A stretch of 64,000 nucleotides of DNA from Azospirillum sp. TSO22-1. GTDB lineage: Bacteria; Pseudomonadota; Alphaproteobacteria; Azospirillales; Azospirillaceae. The notes below the pieces were generated by a model. It had not been told where the DNA came from and searched no databases. It worked only from the letters and a program-made list of their open reading frames with translations. The stretch is from positions 80,663-144,662 of the forward strand of contig NZ_LGQZ01000013.1 of assembly GCF_003116015.1 (NCBI RefSeq), in the 5' to 3' direction. Of the stretch, positions 8,841 through 19,776 are shown in pieces (the first letter of the stretch is position 1; the number at the start of each line of letters is the position of its first letter). Position numbers and translations under genes: made by a program.

Positions 8841-10511
8841 CTAAACGCGGACGAGGTGAACGTCCGTCACCGGCTTCTTGCCGTGCGAGGTGTTGAAGGT
8901 ACGGCGCACCGCGACCCGCGCCGCCTCCTTCACCAGGGCGTCGTCCTGGCGCGCCGGCTTCGGCAGGCCGGCGATGGCCTCGCGCACCGCGTCCACCACG
9001 TCGAGCAGCACCTCGTGGTCGGTCTCGCCGCTGTCCAGCAGGCCCATCACCGCCACCTGCGGCGCGGTGACCAGTTCCCCCCTGGCGTTGAGCACCAGCG
9101 TCGCCACCGCGGCGCCGTTGTGCACCATGCGGGTGCGCGCCCGCATCAGCCCGGTGTCGAGCGGCACCAGCCGCTTGCCGTCGATGGCCAGCCGGCCGGT
9201 GCGCACCTGGGTCACCACCTCCACCGGCCCCGGCGCGAGCCGCACGACGTCGCCGTCGCCGGGCACCAAACCGTGCGGCACCTGGCAGCCCTGGGCAATC
9301 CGGGCGTGCGCCAGCTGATGGCGCTGCTCGCCGTGCACCGGCACCGCGACCTTCGGGCGGACCCACTGGTACATCTGCACCAGCTCGTCCTGCGCCGGGT
9401 GGCCGGAGACGTGGACGAACGCGTCGTCCGCGGTCACCACCTCGATGCTCTTGTTGACCAGCAGGTTCTGCACGCGGCCGATGGCGCGCTCGTTGCCGGG
9501 GATCTCGCGCGAGGAGAAGATCACCGTGTCGCCGGGGTCCAGCGTCACCTGCGGATGGTCGCCGCCGGCGATGCGCGCCAGCGCCGAGCGCGGCTCGCCC
9601 TGGCTGCCGGTGCAGATCATCACCAGCTTGTCCTTGGGCAGGTAGGCGGCGTCGTGCTCGCTGAGGAACGGCGGCACGTCCTTGAGGTAGCCGTTGGAAC
9701 GCGCCGCCTCGTTGATCCGCCACAGCGAGCGGCCGACCAGCGCGACGTTGCGCCCGTTCGCCGCCGCCGCCACGGCGATGCTCTCCAGCCGCGCCACGTT
9801 GGTGGCGAAGCAGGTCACCGCGATGCGGTTCGGGTAACGGCCGAGCAGGTCGGTCAGCGTCGCCCGCACCTGCGCCTCGGAACCGGAACGGCCGGGCACC
9901 ATGGCGTTGGTGCTGTCGCCGATCAGCGCCAGCACGCCCTCGTCGCCGAGCGCACGCAGCCGCGCCTCGTCGGTCACGGAGCCGATCAGCGGCTCCGGGT
10001 CGAGCTTCCAGTCGCCGGTGTGCAGCACGAGGCCCGACCCGGTGCGGATCGCCAGCGCGTTCGGCTCCGGGATCGAGTGGGTGAGCGTGACGTACTCCAG
10101 CTGGAACGGCCCCAGCTCGAACCGGCCGCCCAGCGGAATCTCGTGGATCGGCACCTTGGTGGCGAGCTGGCGCTCGTACAGCTTGGCGCGCAGCACCGAG
10201 GCGGTGAACGGCGTGCAGTAGACCGGGCATTGCAGCTGCGGCCACAGGTACTGCACGGCGCCGAGATGGTCCTCGTGCGCGTGCGTCAGCACCAGCCCGA
10301 CGAGGTTCTCCCGCTGCTCCTTGATGAAGGCCGGGTCCGGCATGATGACGTCGAGGCCGGGCATGGTGTCGTCGGCGAACGAGATCCCTAAGTCCACCAT
10401 CAGCCATTTGCCGCGGTGGCCGTACAGGTTCAGGTTCATGCCGATCTCGCCCGACCCGCCGAGCGGCAGGAAATACAGGCCGTCCCCGTCCGGGGTGAAC
10501 TGGCTGTCCAC
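8841..10511 (-). CDS. rnj: Ribonuclease J
   Basis: 556 residues, beta-CASP metallo-beta-lactamase nuclease with endo- and 5'-3' exoribonuclease activity in RNA maturation and decay. The metal motif THAHEDH lies at 76-82, the beta-CASP motifs follow (GDSTNA, SSREIPGNE, VSGHPAQDE and PVHGEQRH), and there is a C-terminal extension. It starts with GTG 10509-10511, whose G is shared with the TAG stop of coaX, giving tight translational coupling. The coaX-rnj pairing is a known alphaproteobacterial arrangement. Confidence 0.95.
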   Translation of the reverse strand: MDSQFTPDGDGLYFLPLGGSGEIGMNLNLYGHRGKWLMVDLGISFADDTMPGLDVIMPDPAFIKEQRENLVGLVLTHAHEDHLGAVQYLWPQLQCPVYCTPFTASVLRAKLYERQLATKVPIHEIPLGGRFELGPFQLEYVTLTHSIPEPNALAIRTGSGLVLHTGDWKLDPEPLIGSVTDEARLRALGDEGVLALIGDSTNAMVPGRSGSEAQVRATLTDLLGRYPNRIAVTCFATNVARLESIAVAAAANGRNVALVGRSLWRINEAARSNGYLKDVPPFLSEHDAAYLPKDKLVMICTGSQGEPRSALARIAGGDHPQVTLDPGDTVIFSSREIPGNERAIGRVQNLLVNKSIEVVTADDAFVHVSGHPAQDELVQMYQWVRPKVAVPVHGEQRHQLAHARIAQGCQVPHGLVPGDGDVVRLAPGPVEVVTQVRTGRLAIDGKRLVPLDTGLMRARTRMVHNGAAVATLVLNARGELVTAPQVAVMGLLDSGETDHEVLLDVVDAVREAIAGLPKPARQDDALVKEAARVAVRRTFNTSHGKKPVTDVHLVRV

Positions 10512-11317
10512 TAGCTCTTTACCGCTGTCTGGTTGTTTGGCGTGTTGCGTTTGTAGACCGACAACAGGCCGCGCATGGTCAGCTCGTTGTCGACATGGTG
10601 GATCATGGAGGTGGCCTCGGCGAACGTCCGGCCAAGCCCCCCGGTGGCGATCACCGTCACGGGCGGGTCGCCCGTCGGCGACAGCTCGGCCGAGATGCGG
10701 GTGATCAGCCCTTCGATCATGCTGGTGTAGCCCCAGAACATGCCGGACTGCATGGCCGCCACCGTCCCCTTGCCGACGACGCGCGCCGGGCGGACGATCT
10801 CCACCTTCGGCAGCTGCGCCGCCACCTTGTGCAGGGCGTCGAGCGCCAGGCTCGGCCCCGGCGCGATGGCGCCGCCGACGAAGTTGCCGTCCCGGTCCAC
10901 CACGTCGAAGGTCGTGCCGGTGCCGATATCGACGATGATCAGCGGCGCCGGGTAGGTCTCAGCCGCGGCGATGGAGTTGACCAGCCGGTCGGCGCCGGCC
11001 TCCTTCGGGTTGTCCAGCAGCACCTTGATGCCGAGATCCACGCCGGGATCGCCGACCCGCATCGGCTCGCACTGGAAGTGGTTGCTGCACAGCCGGGTGA
11101 GATCGAAGGTGGCGGCCGGCACCACGCTGGACAGCACGGCGGCGTGGATGTCCGCGGGCTTCAGCCCCTTGACCGCCATCAGGCTGAACAGCCAGACGGC
11201 GTACTCGTCGGCGGTGCGGCGGCTGTCGGTGGAGATGCGCCACTGGCCGCGCTTCTCGTCGCCGTCGAACACGGCGAAGACCACGTTGGTGTTGCCGGCG
11301 TCGATGGCGAGCAGCAT
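10511..11317 (-). CDS. coaX: Type III pantothenate kinase
   Basis: 268 residues, ATP-dependent phosphorylation of pantothenate, the first step of CoA synthesis. The N-terminal LLAIDAGNTNVVFAVFDG is the phosphate-binding loop of the ASKHA fold, and GTGTTFDVV and GGAIAPG are also present. No type I CoaA lies in the window. It is 3 bases downstream of birA and shares a base with rnj. Pairing with birA puts two cofactor genes together, and bifunctional BirA-CoaX fusions are known in other bacteria. Confidence 0.95.
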   Translation of the reverse strand: MLLAIDAGNTNVVFAVFDGDEKRGQWRISTDSRRTADEYAVWLFSLMAVKGLKPADIHAAVLSSVVPAATFDLTRLCSNHFQCEPMRVGDPGVDLGIKVLLDNPKEAGADRLVNSIAAAETYPAPLIIVDIGTGTTFDVVDRDGNFVGGAIAPGPSLALDALHKVAAQLPKVEIVRPARVVGKGTVAAMQSGMFWGYTSMIEGLITRISAELSPTGDPPVTVIATGGLGRTFAEATSMIHHVDNELTMRGLLSVYKRNTPNNQTAVKS

Positions 11318-11320
11318 GCG

Positions 11321-12106
11321 TCACGATCCCGGAAAGAAGACGTCGCCGGCGGCGATCCGCACCGGCACGCCACCGTCGCCCCTATCGAGCAGCAGAACAC
11401 CGTCGCTGTCCAGGTCGACGAAGGTGCCGGTCAGTTCGCGGTCGCTCAGGCGCACCACCACCGGTCCGCCGCGGTTGGCCGCCCGCGCCAGCCATGCGGC
11501 GCGCACCGGGTCGAAGCCCTCGGCCTGCCAGCGCGCGTACCAGTGCGCCAGCTTCTGGGCATACATCTCCAGCGCCGCCGCCGGTTCGGCGTGCCCCGCC
11601 CCCTCCTCGGCCAGCGAGGTGGCGGCGAACTCGGTCCCTTCCGGGAAATACCTGAGGTTGATGCCGACGCCGAGCACCAGCCACGCCAGCCGCCCGTCGG
11701 CCGACGCCTCGGACTCCAGCAGGATGCCGGCGACCTTGCGGCCGTTGACCAGCACGTCGTTCGGCCACTTGCAGCGCACCGCGGCCATGGCCGGCAGGAA
11801 CGCCTCCGCCGTCTCGGCGATGGCGAGCGAGGCGACGAACGACATCTGCGCGGCGACGGCGGGCGTCACGCGCGGGCGCAGGATGGTGGAGGTGTAGAGG
11901 TTGCCCTCGGGCGAGGTCCAGGCCCGCCCCCGCCGGCCACGGCCGGTCTGCTGGCTGCGGGCCCAGACGACGGTGCGCTCCGGAGAACCGGAGCGCGCGC
12001 GATCCTTGGCTTCGTCGTTGGTGCTGCCGACGGCGCCGAGGGCGATGACCTGGAAGCCCGGGGGCAGGGACAGCTTCCCCGCCCCCGGTAATGCTCCGTC
12101 GATCAT
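11321..12106 (-). CDS. birA: Biotin-[acetyl-CoA-carboxylase] ligase
   Basis: 261 residues. It activates biotin with ATP and attaches it to the biotin carboxyl carrier protein. The biotin/adenylate loop GRGRRGRAWTSPEGN and the KWPNDV motif followed by KVAGILLE are clear, and a short C-terminal SH3-like domain follows. There is no N-terminal DNA-binding domain, so it is a ligase only and not the BirA repressor type. It starts 4 bases after the nuoN stop codon, so it is likely transcribed with the nuo operon. Confidence 0.94.
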   Translation of the reverse strand: MIDGALPGAGKLSLPPGFQVIALGAVGSTNDEAKDRARSGSPERTVVWARSQQTGRGRRGRAWTSPEGNLYTSTILRPRVTPAVAAQMSFVASLAIAETAEAFLPAMAAVRCKWPNDVLVNGRKVAGILLESEASADGRLAWLVLGVGINLRYFPEGTEFAATSLAEEGAGHAEPAAALEMYAQKLAHWYARWQAEGFDPVRAAWLARAANRGGPVVVRLSDRELTGTFVDLDSDGVLLLDRGDGGVPVRIAAGDVFFPGS

Positions 12107-12110
12107 GCCG

Positions 12111-13559
12111 TCAGCCGGCGAACAGCGCCGCCGCGGCGGTGGCGGCGTAGTTCAGGATCGGCGCCGGGACGATGAAGAACAGCAGCGTGAACGCGGTGGT
12201 GCCGACCAGGATGGCGGACATGCCGTCGTCCGTCACCTTGTCGAAGCCGCCGACCGGCTCGTCGAAGTACATGACCTTGATGATGCGCAGGTAGTAGTAC
12301 GCGCCCACCACGCTGGTCAGCACGCCGATGATGGCGGTGACGTACAGCCCGGCCTGCACGGCGGCCAGGAAGACGTACAGCTTGCTGAAGAAGCCGGCCA
12401 TCGGCGGGATGCCCGCCATCGAGAACATGAAGATCGCCATGGCGGCGGCCAGCATCGGGTTGGTGCGGGCGAGGCCGGAGAGGTCCTTGATGTCCTCGAC
12501 CATGCGGCCCTTCTGCTTCATGCAGAGGATGACCGCAAAGGCGCCGACGTTCATGAACAGGTAGATCGCCATGTAGATCAGTACGCCGCGGACACCTTCC
12601 TGCGTGCCGGTGGCGAGGCCGACCAGCGCGTAGCCGATGTGGCCGATCGAGCTGTAGGCCATCAGGCGCTTGATGTTGGTCTGCACGATGGCGGCGAAGG
12701 CGCCGAGCGCCATCGACATGATCGACGAGGCGATGATGATCTGCTGCCAGCTGTGCGCCATGTGGCCGAACGGCTCGATCAGAACGCGGGTGAGCAGCGC
12801 GATGGCGGCGACCTTCGGGGCGACCGCGAAGAAGGCGGTCACCGGCGTCGGGGCGCCCTGGTAGACGTCCGGCGTCCACATGTGGAACGGCACGGCCGAG
12901 ATCTTGAAGGCGAGGCCGGCGGCGACGAACACCAGGCCGATGATCAGGCCGACCGACGGGTGCGTGCCGCCGGCCAGCAGCGTGGCGATCTTGTCGAACG
13001 CCGTGGTGCCGGCGAAGCCGTACACCAGCGAGGAGCCGTACAGCAGCAGGCACGACGACAGCGCGCCGAGCACGAAGTACTTCAGGCCGGCCTCCGACGA
13101 GCCGGTCGAGTCACGCCGGAAGGCGGCGATGACGTACAGCGACAGGCTCTGCGTCTCCAGGCCGACGTACAGCGAGATGAGGTCGTTGGCCGAGATCATC
13201 ATCAGCATGCCCAGCGTGGCGAAGAGCATGAGGATGGGGAACTCGAACCGGTTCATCTGCTCGCGCTCGATGTAGCCGAGCGACATGACGACGGCGAGCG
13301 ACGAGGCCACCAGCACCAGCACCTTCATGAAGACGCCGAAGGCGTCCATCACGAACAGGCCGTTGAAGGTGACGACGCGGCCGGAGCCGTAGCCGAGCGA
13401 GAGGAATGCCGCGAACAGCAGCGCGCCGACGGTGAGGTAGGCCACCATGCGGGTGGAGCCCTCGCCGCGGAACACGCCAAGCATGAGCAGCGCCATGCCC
13501 GCGCACGCCAGGAAGATTTCCGGCAGGGCCGGCCAAAGGTCGGGGAACTGGGCGATCAT
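12111..13559 (-). CDS. nuoN: NADH-quinone oxidoreductase subunit N
   Basis: 482 residues, antiporter-like membrane subunit of complex I with about 14 predicted helices, one of three homologous proton channels (N, M, L). Conserved features include the [12 protein letters not shown] segment with the key Glu, the [10 protein letters not shown] helix and the discontinuous helix near [23 protein letters not shown]. It is the last nuo gene and is followed within 4 bases by birA. Confidence 0.97.
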   Translation of the reverse strand: MIAQFPDLWPALPEIFLACAGMALLMLGVFRGEGSTRMVAYLTVGALLFAAFLSLGYGSGRVVTFNGLFVMDAFGVFMKVLVLVASSLAVVMSLGYIEREQMNRFEFPILMLFATLGMLMMISANDLISLYVGLETQSLSLYVIAAFRRDSTGSSEAGLKYFVLGALSSCLLLYGSSLVYGFAGTTAFDKIATLLAGGTHPSVGLIIGLVFVAAGLAFKISAVPFHMWTPDVYQGAPTPVTAFFAVAPKVAAIALLTRVLIEPFGHMAHSWQQIIIASSIMSMALGAFAAIVQTNIKRLMAYSSIGHIGYALVGLATGTQEGVRGVLIYMAIYLFMNVGAFAVILCMKQKGRMVEDIKDLSGLARTNPMLAAAMAIFMFSMAGIPPMAGFFSKLYVFLAAVQAGLYVTAIIGVLTSVVGAYYYLRIIKVMYFDEPVGGFDKVTDDGMSAILVGTTAFTLLFFIVPAPILNYAATAAAALFAG

Positions 13560-13569
13560 GGCATACCCT

Positions 13570-15075
13570 CTAGCGCGCGGCCACGTTGACGCCGCCGGCG
13601 GCGGCCAGCTTGGTCTCGTAGGTCTTGATCAGGTTGTCGACCGACGCCGACGTGATCTTCAGGAAGCTGGTCGGGTAGATGCCCATCCACAGCACCACGA
13701 TGACCAGCGGCACGAACACGGCGATCTCTCGGATGTTCATGTCGTACATCGCCTTCAGGTCGGCCTTGACCAGCTTGCCGAAGACGATGCGGCGCAGCAG
13801 CCACAGCGCGTAGGCGGCGCCCAGGACCAGGCCGGTGGCCGCCAGCGCCGCCACCCAGGTGTTGTCCTGGAAGGCGCCCAGCAGCACCAGGAACTCGCCG
13901 ACGAAGCCCGAGGTGCCGGGCAGGCCGACCGAGGCCATGGTCATGAAGCCGAACACGATGGCGTACTTCGGCATGTTGTGCACGAGACCGCCGTAGCGCG
14001 CGATCTCGCGGGTGTGCAGCCGGTCGTACACCACGCCGACGCACAGGAACAGCGCACCCGACACGATGCCGTGCGACAGCATCTGGAAGATCGAGCCTTC
14101 CACACCCTGCGCGTTCAGCGTGAACATGCCGATGGTGACGAAGCCCATGTGCGCGACCGACGAGTAGGCGATCAGCTTCTTCATGTCCTCCTGCGCCAGC
14201 GCCACCAGCGAGGTGTAGATCACCGCGACGATGGACAGCGTGTAGATCAGCGGCGCGAAGTACTCGGTCGCCTCGGGCAGCATCGGGATGTTGAAGCGCA
14301 GGAAGCCGTAGCCGCCCATCTTCAGCAGCACGCCGGCCAGGATGACCGAGCCGGCGGTCGGCGCCTCGACGTGGGCGTCCGGCAGCCAGGTGTGCACCGG
14401 CCACATCGGCACCTTCACCGCAAAGGAGGCGAAGCAGGCCAGCCACAGCCAGATCTGCATCTGGCGGTCGAAGTGCGTGGCGGTGATCGTCGGGATGTCC
14501 GTGGTGCCGGCGACGAACCACATCGCCAGGATGGCGATCAGCATCAGCACCGAACCGAGCAGCGTGTACAGGAAGAACTTGAACGCCGCGTACACGCGCC
14601 GCTGTCCGCCCCACACGCCGATGATCAGGAACATCGGGATCAGCACGCCCTCGAAGAACATGTAGAAGAGGACGAAGTCGAGCGCGCAGAACATGCCGAC
14701 CATCAGGGTCTCGAGGACCAGGAAGGCCACCATGTACTCCTTGACGCGGGTCTGGATGCTCTCCCACGAGGCGAGGATGCACAGCGGCGTCAGGAAGGTG
14801 GAGAGGATGACGAACAGCATCGAGATGCCGTCGACACCCATGTGATAGTTGACCTTGAAGGCCGGGATCCACTCCGCCTTCTCGACCATCTGGTAGCCCG
14901 GGTTGGCCGGGTCGAAGTGGAACCAGATGAACAGCGACAGCACGAAGTTGATGAGCGTCGTGATCAGGGCGATCTTGCGCGCCTGATTGGCCACGGCCTC
15001 CGGGCTCCCGCGCTGGATCAGGATGAACAGCGCGCCGACGAGCGGCAGGAAGGTGGTGATCGACAGGATCGGCAT
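13570..15075 (-). CDS. nuoM: NADH-quinone oxidoreductase subunit M
   Basis: 501 residues, membrane antiporter-like proton channel of complex I. The start [16 protein letters not shown] and the central motif [20 protein letters not shown], with conserved Lys and His, are diagnostic. It lies between nuoL (22-base gap) and nuoN (10-base gap) on the same strand. Confidence 0.97.
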   Translation of the reverse strand: MPILSITTFLPLVGALFILIQRGSPEAVANQARKIALITTLINFVLSLFIWFHFDPANPGYQMVEKAEWIPAFKVNYHMGVDGISMLFVILSTFLTPLCILASWESIQTRVKEYMVAFLVLETLMVGMFCALDFVLFYMFFEGVLIPMFLIIGVWGGQRRVYAAFKFFLYTLLGSVLMLIAILAMWFVAGTTDIPTITATHFDRQMQIWLWLACFASFAVKVPMWPVHTWLPDAHVEAPTAGSVILAGVLLKMGGYGFLRFNIPMLPEATEYFAPLIYTLSIVAVIYTSLVALAQEDMKKLIAYSSVAHMGFVTIGMFTLNAQGVEGSIFQMLSHGIVSGALFLCVGVVYDRLHTREIARYGGLVHNMPKYAIVFGFMTMASVGLPGTSGFVGEFLVLLGAFQDNTWVAALAATGLVLGAAYALWLLRRIVFGKLVKADLKAMYDMNIREIAVFVPLVIVVLWMGIYPTSFLKITSASVDNLIKTYETKLAAAGGVNVAAR

Positions 15076-15097
15076 TTTCTTATTCCCCTTGAGCCGC

Positions 15098-17185
15098 TCA
15101 GCCGAACAGCGAGAGCCACACGACCAGCGTGACGACGCCGATCACCATCGCGAACGCGTAGTGGTAGACGTAGCCGGACTGCATGCGCGAGGCCTTGGCC
15201 GCGACGTTCTGCGTGGCCGCCGCCAGCCCGTCCGGGCCGACGCCGTCGATGAGCGCGCCGTCGCCGCCCTTCCACAGGCCGTGGCCGAGCCAGCGCGCCG
15301 GACGCACGAAGGCCCAGTCGTACAGCTCGTCGAAGTACCACTTGTTGTACAGGAAGGCGTGGACGCCGCTGAACGTGCTGGCGATCGCACCCGGCAGGCG
15401 CGGCAGCAGCAGGTACAGCAGGTAGGCCAGCGCGATGCCGATCAGGCCGACGATGATCGGCAGCGTGCCAACCCAGCCCGGCAGGTAATGGTGCGCCGCC
15501 TCGATGCTGTCGTGGGCCGGCAGCACGAAGATCGACTTGCCCCAGAAATCGGCGCGGTGGTGGCCGATGAAGCGGTCGGCGAACAGGATGCCGGAGAGCA
15601 CCGCGCCGGCGCCCAGCACGAACAGCGGCACCAGCATGACCAGCGGCGACTCATGGGCGTGCTCGAACACCTTCTTCGGCATGCGCGGCGCGCCGTGGAA
15701 CGACATGATGAGCAGGCGCCAGGAGTAGAATGCAGTCATCAGCGCCGCCGAGATGCCGAGCCAGAAGGCCAGCATGCCGACCGGACTGTTCGCCGCGAAC
15801 GCCGCCTCGAGGATCATGTCCTTGGAATAGAAGCCGGCGAAGATCGGCAGGCCGGCCAGCGCCAGGTTGCCGATCCACATCAGCGCGTAGGTGACCGGGA
15901 TCTTCTTCCACACGCCGCCCATGTTGCGCATGTCCTGCTCGTGGTGCAGGGCGTGGATGACCGAGCCGGCGCCGAGGAACAGCAGCGCCTTGAAGAAGGC
16001 GTGCGTGAACAGATGGAACATGGCCGCGTCGTAGGCCGAGACGCCGGCGGCGAAGAACATGTAGCCGAGCTGCGACATCGTCGAATAGGCGATGACGCGC
16101 TTGATGTCGAACTGGGTGAAGCCGATGGTCGCGGCGACGAACGCGGTGAAGGCGCCGACCACGGTCACCACCTGGAGCGCGGCGGGCGCGTACTCGAACA
16201 GCGGCGACAGGCGGCACACCATGAACACGCCGGCGGTCACCATGGTGGCGGCGTGGATGAGCGCTGACACCGGGGTCGGGCCTTCCATCGCGTCCGGCAG
16301 CCAGGTGTGCAGGCCGAGCTGCGCCGACTTGCCCATGGCGCCGACGAACAGCAGCAGACAGGCGATGGTCAGCGCGTCGAAGTCCCAGCTCAGGAAGTGC
16401 AGGGTCTTGCCGACCAGCTCCGGCGCCTTGGCGAAGGCGACGTCGAACTGCAGCGAGCCCGTCAGCACGAACACCGAGAAGATGCCGAGCGCGAAGCCGA
16501 AGTCGCCGACGCGGTTGACCAGGAAGGCCTTCATCGCCGCGTTGTTGGCCGAGGGCTTCTCGTACCAGAAGTTGATCAGCAGGTAGGAGGCGACGCCGAC
16601 GCCCTCCCAGCCGAAGAACATCTGCACGAAGTTGTCGGCCGTCACCAGCATCAGCATGCAGAAGGTGAAGAACGACAGGTAGGCCTGGAAGCGCGGCTTG
16701 TTCGGGTCATCGGCCATGTAGCCGACCGAGTAGACGTGCACGCACGCCGACACGGTGTTGACCACCACCAGCATGACCGCGGTCAGCTGGTCGACGCGCA
16801 GCGCCCAGAACACGTCCAGCGTGCCGGACTTCATCCAGCGGAACAGCTCGATGGTGCGCGGCGTGCCGCCGTGGCCGGTGACCTGGAAGAACAGGATCCA
16901 CGACATGACGGCGGCGAGGACCACGGCGCCGCAGGTGACGACCTGCGCGGTGCGGTCGCGCCAGTCCGCCGGGGCGGCCGGGTGATGGTCGTCGTGCCCG
17001 TGGTCATCGTGCCCATGGTCGTCATGGCCATGCGCGTCGTGATGGTGGTCGTGGTGGCCGTGGTCATGCCCGTGGCCGTGTGCGGCGGCGCCCTTCGGCG
17101 CGCCGTTGTGGCCGTAGGCGAACAGCGACAGCGAACCGGCGATGAGGAACGCCAGCAGCGGCAGGAATACGACAAGGACTTCCAT
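15098..17185 (-). CDS. nuoL: NADH-quinone oxidoreductase subunit L, with a His/Asp-rich insertion
   Basis: 695 residues, the distal proton-pumping subunit of complex I with its long lateral helix. The core motif [21 protein letters not shown] is intact. Unusual is a stretch at residues 36-68 made almost only of His, Asp and Gly, between the first membrane helix (2-24) and the next conserved segment (WRDRTAQVV). It is encoded at 16982-17080 by imperfect short repeats. Such a cluster could bind metal ions; in the usual topology this loop would face the periplasm. Otherwise length and order are normal. It follows nuoK by 9 bases. Confidence 0.97.
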   Translation of the reverse strand: MEVLVVFLPLLAFLIAGSLSLFAYGHNGAPKGAAAHGHGHDHGHHDHHHDAHGHDDHGHDDHGHDDHHPAAPADWRDRTAQVVTCGAVVLAAVMSWILFFQVTGHGGTPRTIELFRWMKSGTLDVFWALRVDQLTAVMLVVVNTVSACVHVYSVGYMADDPNKPRFQAYLSFFTFCMLMLVTADNFVQMFFGWEGVGVASYLLINFWYEKPSANNAAMKAFLVNRVGDFGFALGIFSVFVLTGSLQFDVAFAKAPELVGKTLHFLSWDFDALTIACLLLFVGAMGKSAQLGLHTWLPDAMEGPTPVSALIHAATMVTAGVFMVCRLSPLFEYAPAALQVVTVVGAFTAFVAATIGFTQFDIKRVIAYSTMSQLGYMFFAAGVSAYDAAMFHLFTHAFFKALLFLGAGSVIHALHHEQDMRNMGGVWKKIPVTYALMWIGNLALAGLPIFAGFYSKDMILEAAFAANSPVGMLAFWLGISAALMTAFYSWRLLIMSFHGAPRMPKKVFEHAHESPLVMLVPLFVLGAGAVLSGILFADRFIGHHRADFWGKSIFVLPAHDSIEAAHHYLPGWVGTLPIIVGLIGIALAYLLYLLLPRLPGAIASTFSGVHAFLYNKWYFDELYDWAFVRPARWLGHGLWKGGDGALIDGVGPDGLAAATQNVAAKASRMQSGYVYHYAFAMVIGVVTLVVWLSLFG

Positions 17186-17194
17186 GGCGCGTCC

Positions 17195-17503
17195 TCAGCC
17201 CCTCATCATGTTGATGTCTTCGACTCGGATCGAGCCGCGGTTGCGGAAGTAGACCACCAGGATGGCGAGGCCGATGGCCGCCTCGGCGGCCGCCACGGTC
17301 AGGATGATCATCGAGAACACCTGGCCGACCAGATCGTGCAGGTACACCGAGAAGGCGACGAGGTTCAGGTTCACCGCCAGCAGCATCATCTCGATCGACA
17401 TCAGGATGATGATGACGTTCTTGCGGTTCAGGAAGATGCCGAAGATCCCGAGGGTGAACAGGATCGCGGCGACCGTCAGGTAATGACCGAGCCCGATTTC
17501 CAT
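17195..17503 (-). CDS. nuoK: NADH-quinone oxidoreductase subunit K
   Basis: 102 residues from ATG 17501-17503 ([16 protein letters not shown]). Three membrane helices, with the conserved Glu in [13 protein letters not shown] and the second in [11 protein letters not shown], which form part of the proton pathway. The open frame extends further upstream but overlaps nuoJ and lacks homology; this start gives the normal family length. It begins 2 bases after the nuoJ stop. Confidence 0.97.
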   Translation of the reverse strand: MEIGLGHYLTVAAILFTLGIFGIFLNRKNVIIILMSIEMMLLAVNLNLVAFSVYLHDLVGQVFSMIILTVAAAEAAIGLAILVVYFRNRGSIRVEDINMMRG

Positions 17504-17505
17504 TT

Positions 17506-18120
17506 TTAGACGCCTTCTCCGGTCGGGACCTTGCGGATCGCCATCGTCTCTTCGCGGCGGCGGGCCAGCTGGGCCGAGATGTCCTGCTTGCGCACGCCCT
17601 CGCGGCGACGCAGCGTCAGCACGATGGCACCCATCATGGCGATCAGCAGCACGATGCCCGACGCCTGGAACAGGTACGCGTAGTGGGTGTAGATGAGCTG
17701 CCCGAGCGCCCGGGTGTTGTTCACCTGCTCGATCGCCGGGGTCGGCGCGCCGAGGACCTGGTTGGCCGCCGGAGCCACCACCCAGGCGCCGAACACCACG
17801 GCCAGCTCGGCCAGCAGCACGAGACCGAGCAGCGCGCCGAACGGCATGTACTGCGCGGCGCCCTGGCGCAGCTCGCGGAAATTGATGTCGAGCATCATCA
17901 CGACGAACAGGAACAGCACCGCGACAGCGCCCACGTAGACGATGACCAGGATCATCGCCAGGAACTCCGCCCCCATCAGCACGCACAGGCCGGCGGCCTG
18001 GAAGAACGCCAGGATGAGGTAGAGCACCGAGTGAACCGGGTTCCGCGCGGAGATGACCATCACGCCGGAGGCCACCAGGATGGCGGAGAAAAGGTAAAAC
18101 GCCAGGACTTGAACAATCAT
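17506..18120 (-). CDS. nuoJ: NADH-quinone oxidoreductase subunit J
   Basis: 204 residues, five predicted membrane helices. The conserved [22 protein letters not shown] third helix (here [18 protein letters not shown]) is the part that changes shape during coupling in complex I. An 89-base spacer separates it from nuoI, with no promoter that I can see. GGAGG precedes the start ATG at 18118-18120. Confidence 0.96.
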   Translation of the reverse strand: MIVQVLAFYLFSAILVASGVMVISARNPVHSVLYLILAFFQAAGLCVLMGAEFLAMILVIVYVGAVAVLFLFVVMMLDINFRELRQGAAQYMPFGALLGLVLLAELAVVFGAWVVAPAANQVLGAPTPAIEQVNNTRALGQLIYTHYAYLFQASGIVLLIAMMGAIVLTLRRREGVRKQDISAQLARRREETMAIRKVPTGEGV

Positions 18121-18209
18121 TGTATCCCCGCCTCCGCGGTCGAGGTTTTTCCGTTCGTCATCGGGGCCGGGAGCGCAATCCCCCTACCCCGCCAAGGGCG
18201 ATCGAGTGT

Positions 18210-18698
18210 TTAGCGGTAGGGCGCTTCGTTCGCAAGGTTGGCGGCGAGCAGGGCTTCCCAGCGGTCGCCGTTCGCCAGCAGCTTTTCCTTGTTGTAGAAG
18301 AGCTCCTCGCGCGTCTCCGTCGAGAACTCGAAGTTCGGGCCTTCGACGATGGCGTCCACCGGGCAGGCTTCCTGACAGAAGCCGCAGTAGATGCACTTCG
18401 TCATGTCGATGTCGTAGCGCGTGGTGCGGCGGCTGCCGTCCTCGCGCGGTTCGGCCTCGATGGTGATGGCCAGCGCCGGGCACACCGCCTCGCACAGCTT
18501 GCACGCGATGCAGCGCTCCTCGCCGTTGGGATAGCGGCGCAGCGCGTGCTCGCCGCGGAAGCGCGGGCTGATCGGGCCCTTCTCGAACGGGTAGTTCAGC
18601 GTCACCTTCGGCCTGAACATGTAGCTGAAGGTCAGGCTGAGGCCGCGGACCAGCTCCACCAGGAAGAAGCTGCGCGCCGTGCGGTCGAGGAATGCCAT
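18210..18698 (-). CDS. nuoI: NADH-quinone oxidoreductase subunit I
   Basis: 162 residues from ATG 18696-18698 ([19 protein letters not shown]). An in-frame ATG at 18722 would put the Shine-Dalgarno AAAGGAGA inside the gene and is rejected. Two 4Fe-4S motifs ([12 protein letters not shown] and [12 protein letters not shown]) form clusters N6a and N6b in the electron path to quinone. Length matches alphaproteobacterial NuoI and the mitochondrial TYKY subunit. Confidence 0.97.
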   Translation of the reverse strand: MAFLDRTARSFFLVELVRGLSLTFSYMFRPKVTLNYPFEKGPISPRFRGEHALRRYPNGEERCIACKLCEAVCPALAITIEAEPREDGSRRTTRYDIDMTKCIYCGFCQEACPVDAIVEGPNFEFSTETREELFYNKEKLLANGDRWEALLAANLANEAPYR

Positions 18699-18721
18699 GG
18701 CCTCTTGTTCTCCTTTAAGCA

Positions 18722-18742
18722 CGGGGGCAGGCCCTGCCCCCG
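18722..18742 (+). terminator. Strong hairpin in the nuoH-nuoI gap, terminator-like on the plus strand
   Basis: CGGGGGCA and TGCCCCCG form an 8-base stem around GGCCC. On the plus strand it is followed by cgTTTTCTT, a good intrinsic-terminator tail, but the nuo operon runs on the minus strand, where no T-run follows. It could block antisense transcription, or be an intercistronic stability stem. Confidence 0.45.
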
Positions 18743-18765
18743 CGTTTTCTTCCCTTTCGGTCCGA

Positions 18766-19776
18766 TTACTTCGGCAGCCAGCCGAAGGTGACGAGCACGC
18801 CGGCAGTCAGCACCACCCAGGCCAGCGACAGCGGCAGGAACACCTTCCAGCCGAGGCGCATGAGCTGGTCGTAGCGGTAGCGCGGCACGGTCGCGCGGAC
18901 CCAGATGAACGTGAACAGGCAGAAGGCGACCTTCAGGGCCAACCAGACCACGCCGGGGATCCAGTTCAGCGGCGCGATGTCGAACGGCGGCAGCCAGCCG
19001 CCGAGGAACAGGATCGAGGTCATGGCGCTGACCAGGAACATGTTCGCGTACTCGCCCAGGAAGAACAGCGCGTACGGAGCCGAGCTGTACTCCACCATGA
19101 AGCCGGCCACCAGCTCCGACTCGCCTTCCGGCAGGTCGAAGGGCGCGCGGTTCGTCTCGGCCAGCCCGGAGATGAAGAAGACCACGAACATCGGCAGCAT
19201 CGGGATGACGAACCACACCGTCTTCTGCGCCATCACGATGTCGGTGAGGTTCAGCGAGCCGACGATCAGCAGCACCGAGATGATGACGAAGCCCATGGAG
19301 ACTTCGTAGGACACCATCTGCGCCGCCGAGCGCAGGCCGCCGAGGAAGGCGTAGCGCGAGTTCGACGCCCAGCCCGCGACGATGATGCCGTACACGCCGA
19401 GCGAGGAGATGGCGAACAGGTACAGGATGCCGACGTTGATGTTGGTGAGCGCCATGCCGTAGTCGAACGGCACCACCGCCCAGCCCAGCAGCGCCAGGAA
19501 GAAGGTCATCATCGGCGCCATGTAGAACAGCGCGCGGTTGGCGCCGGCCGGCAGCACCTGCTCCTTGGCGAACAGCTTGACGCCATCGGCGAAGGGCTGC
19601 AGCAGGCCGAACGGACCGACGAGGTTCGGACCCTGGCGCATCTGCATGGCGCCCAGAACCTTGCGCTCGGCCAGCGTCATGAAGGCGACGCCCACCAGCA
19701 GCGGAACGACGATCGCCAGGATCTTCAGCACGATGATGATCAGCGGCAACAGGAAGCCGCTCCAAATCTCAGCCAT
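18766..19776 (-). CDS. nuoH: NADH-quinone oxidoreductase subunit H
   Basis: 336 residues, eight membrane helices. This is the subunit that forms the quinone chamber with NuoB and NuoD. The conserved [40 protein letters not shown] and [20 protein letters not shown] segments carry the acidic and Arg residues of the E-channel. Its start overlaps the end of nuoG by 8 bases. A 67-base gap with a strong hairpin follows before nuoI. Confidence 0.97.
   Translation of the reverse strand: MAEIWSGFLLPLIIIVLKILAIVVPLLVGVAFMTLAERKVLGAMQMRQGPNLVGPFGLLQPFADGVKLFAKEQVLPAGANRALFYMAPMMTFFLALLGWAVVPFDYGMALTNINVGILYLFAISSLGVYGIIVAGWASNSRYAFLGGLRSAAQMVSYEVSMGFVIISVLLIVGSLNLTDIVMAQKTVWFVIPMLPMFVVFFISGLAETNRAPFDLPEGESELVAGFMVEYSSAPYALFFLGEYANMFLVSAMTSILFLGGWLPPFDIAPLNWIPGVVWLALKVAFCLFTFIWVRATVPRYRYDQLMRLGWKVFLPLSLAWVVLTAGVLVTFGWLPK

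Noticed and set aside
16982..17080. Short repeats in nuoL considered as a CRISPR or VNTR locus
   Set aside because: The repeats are in frame within a conserved gene, are imperfect and unspaced, and encode the His/Asp loop.
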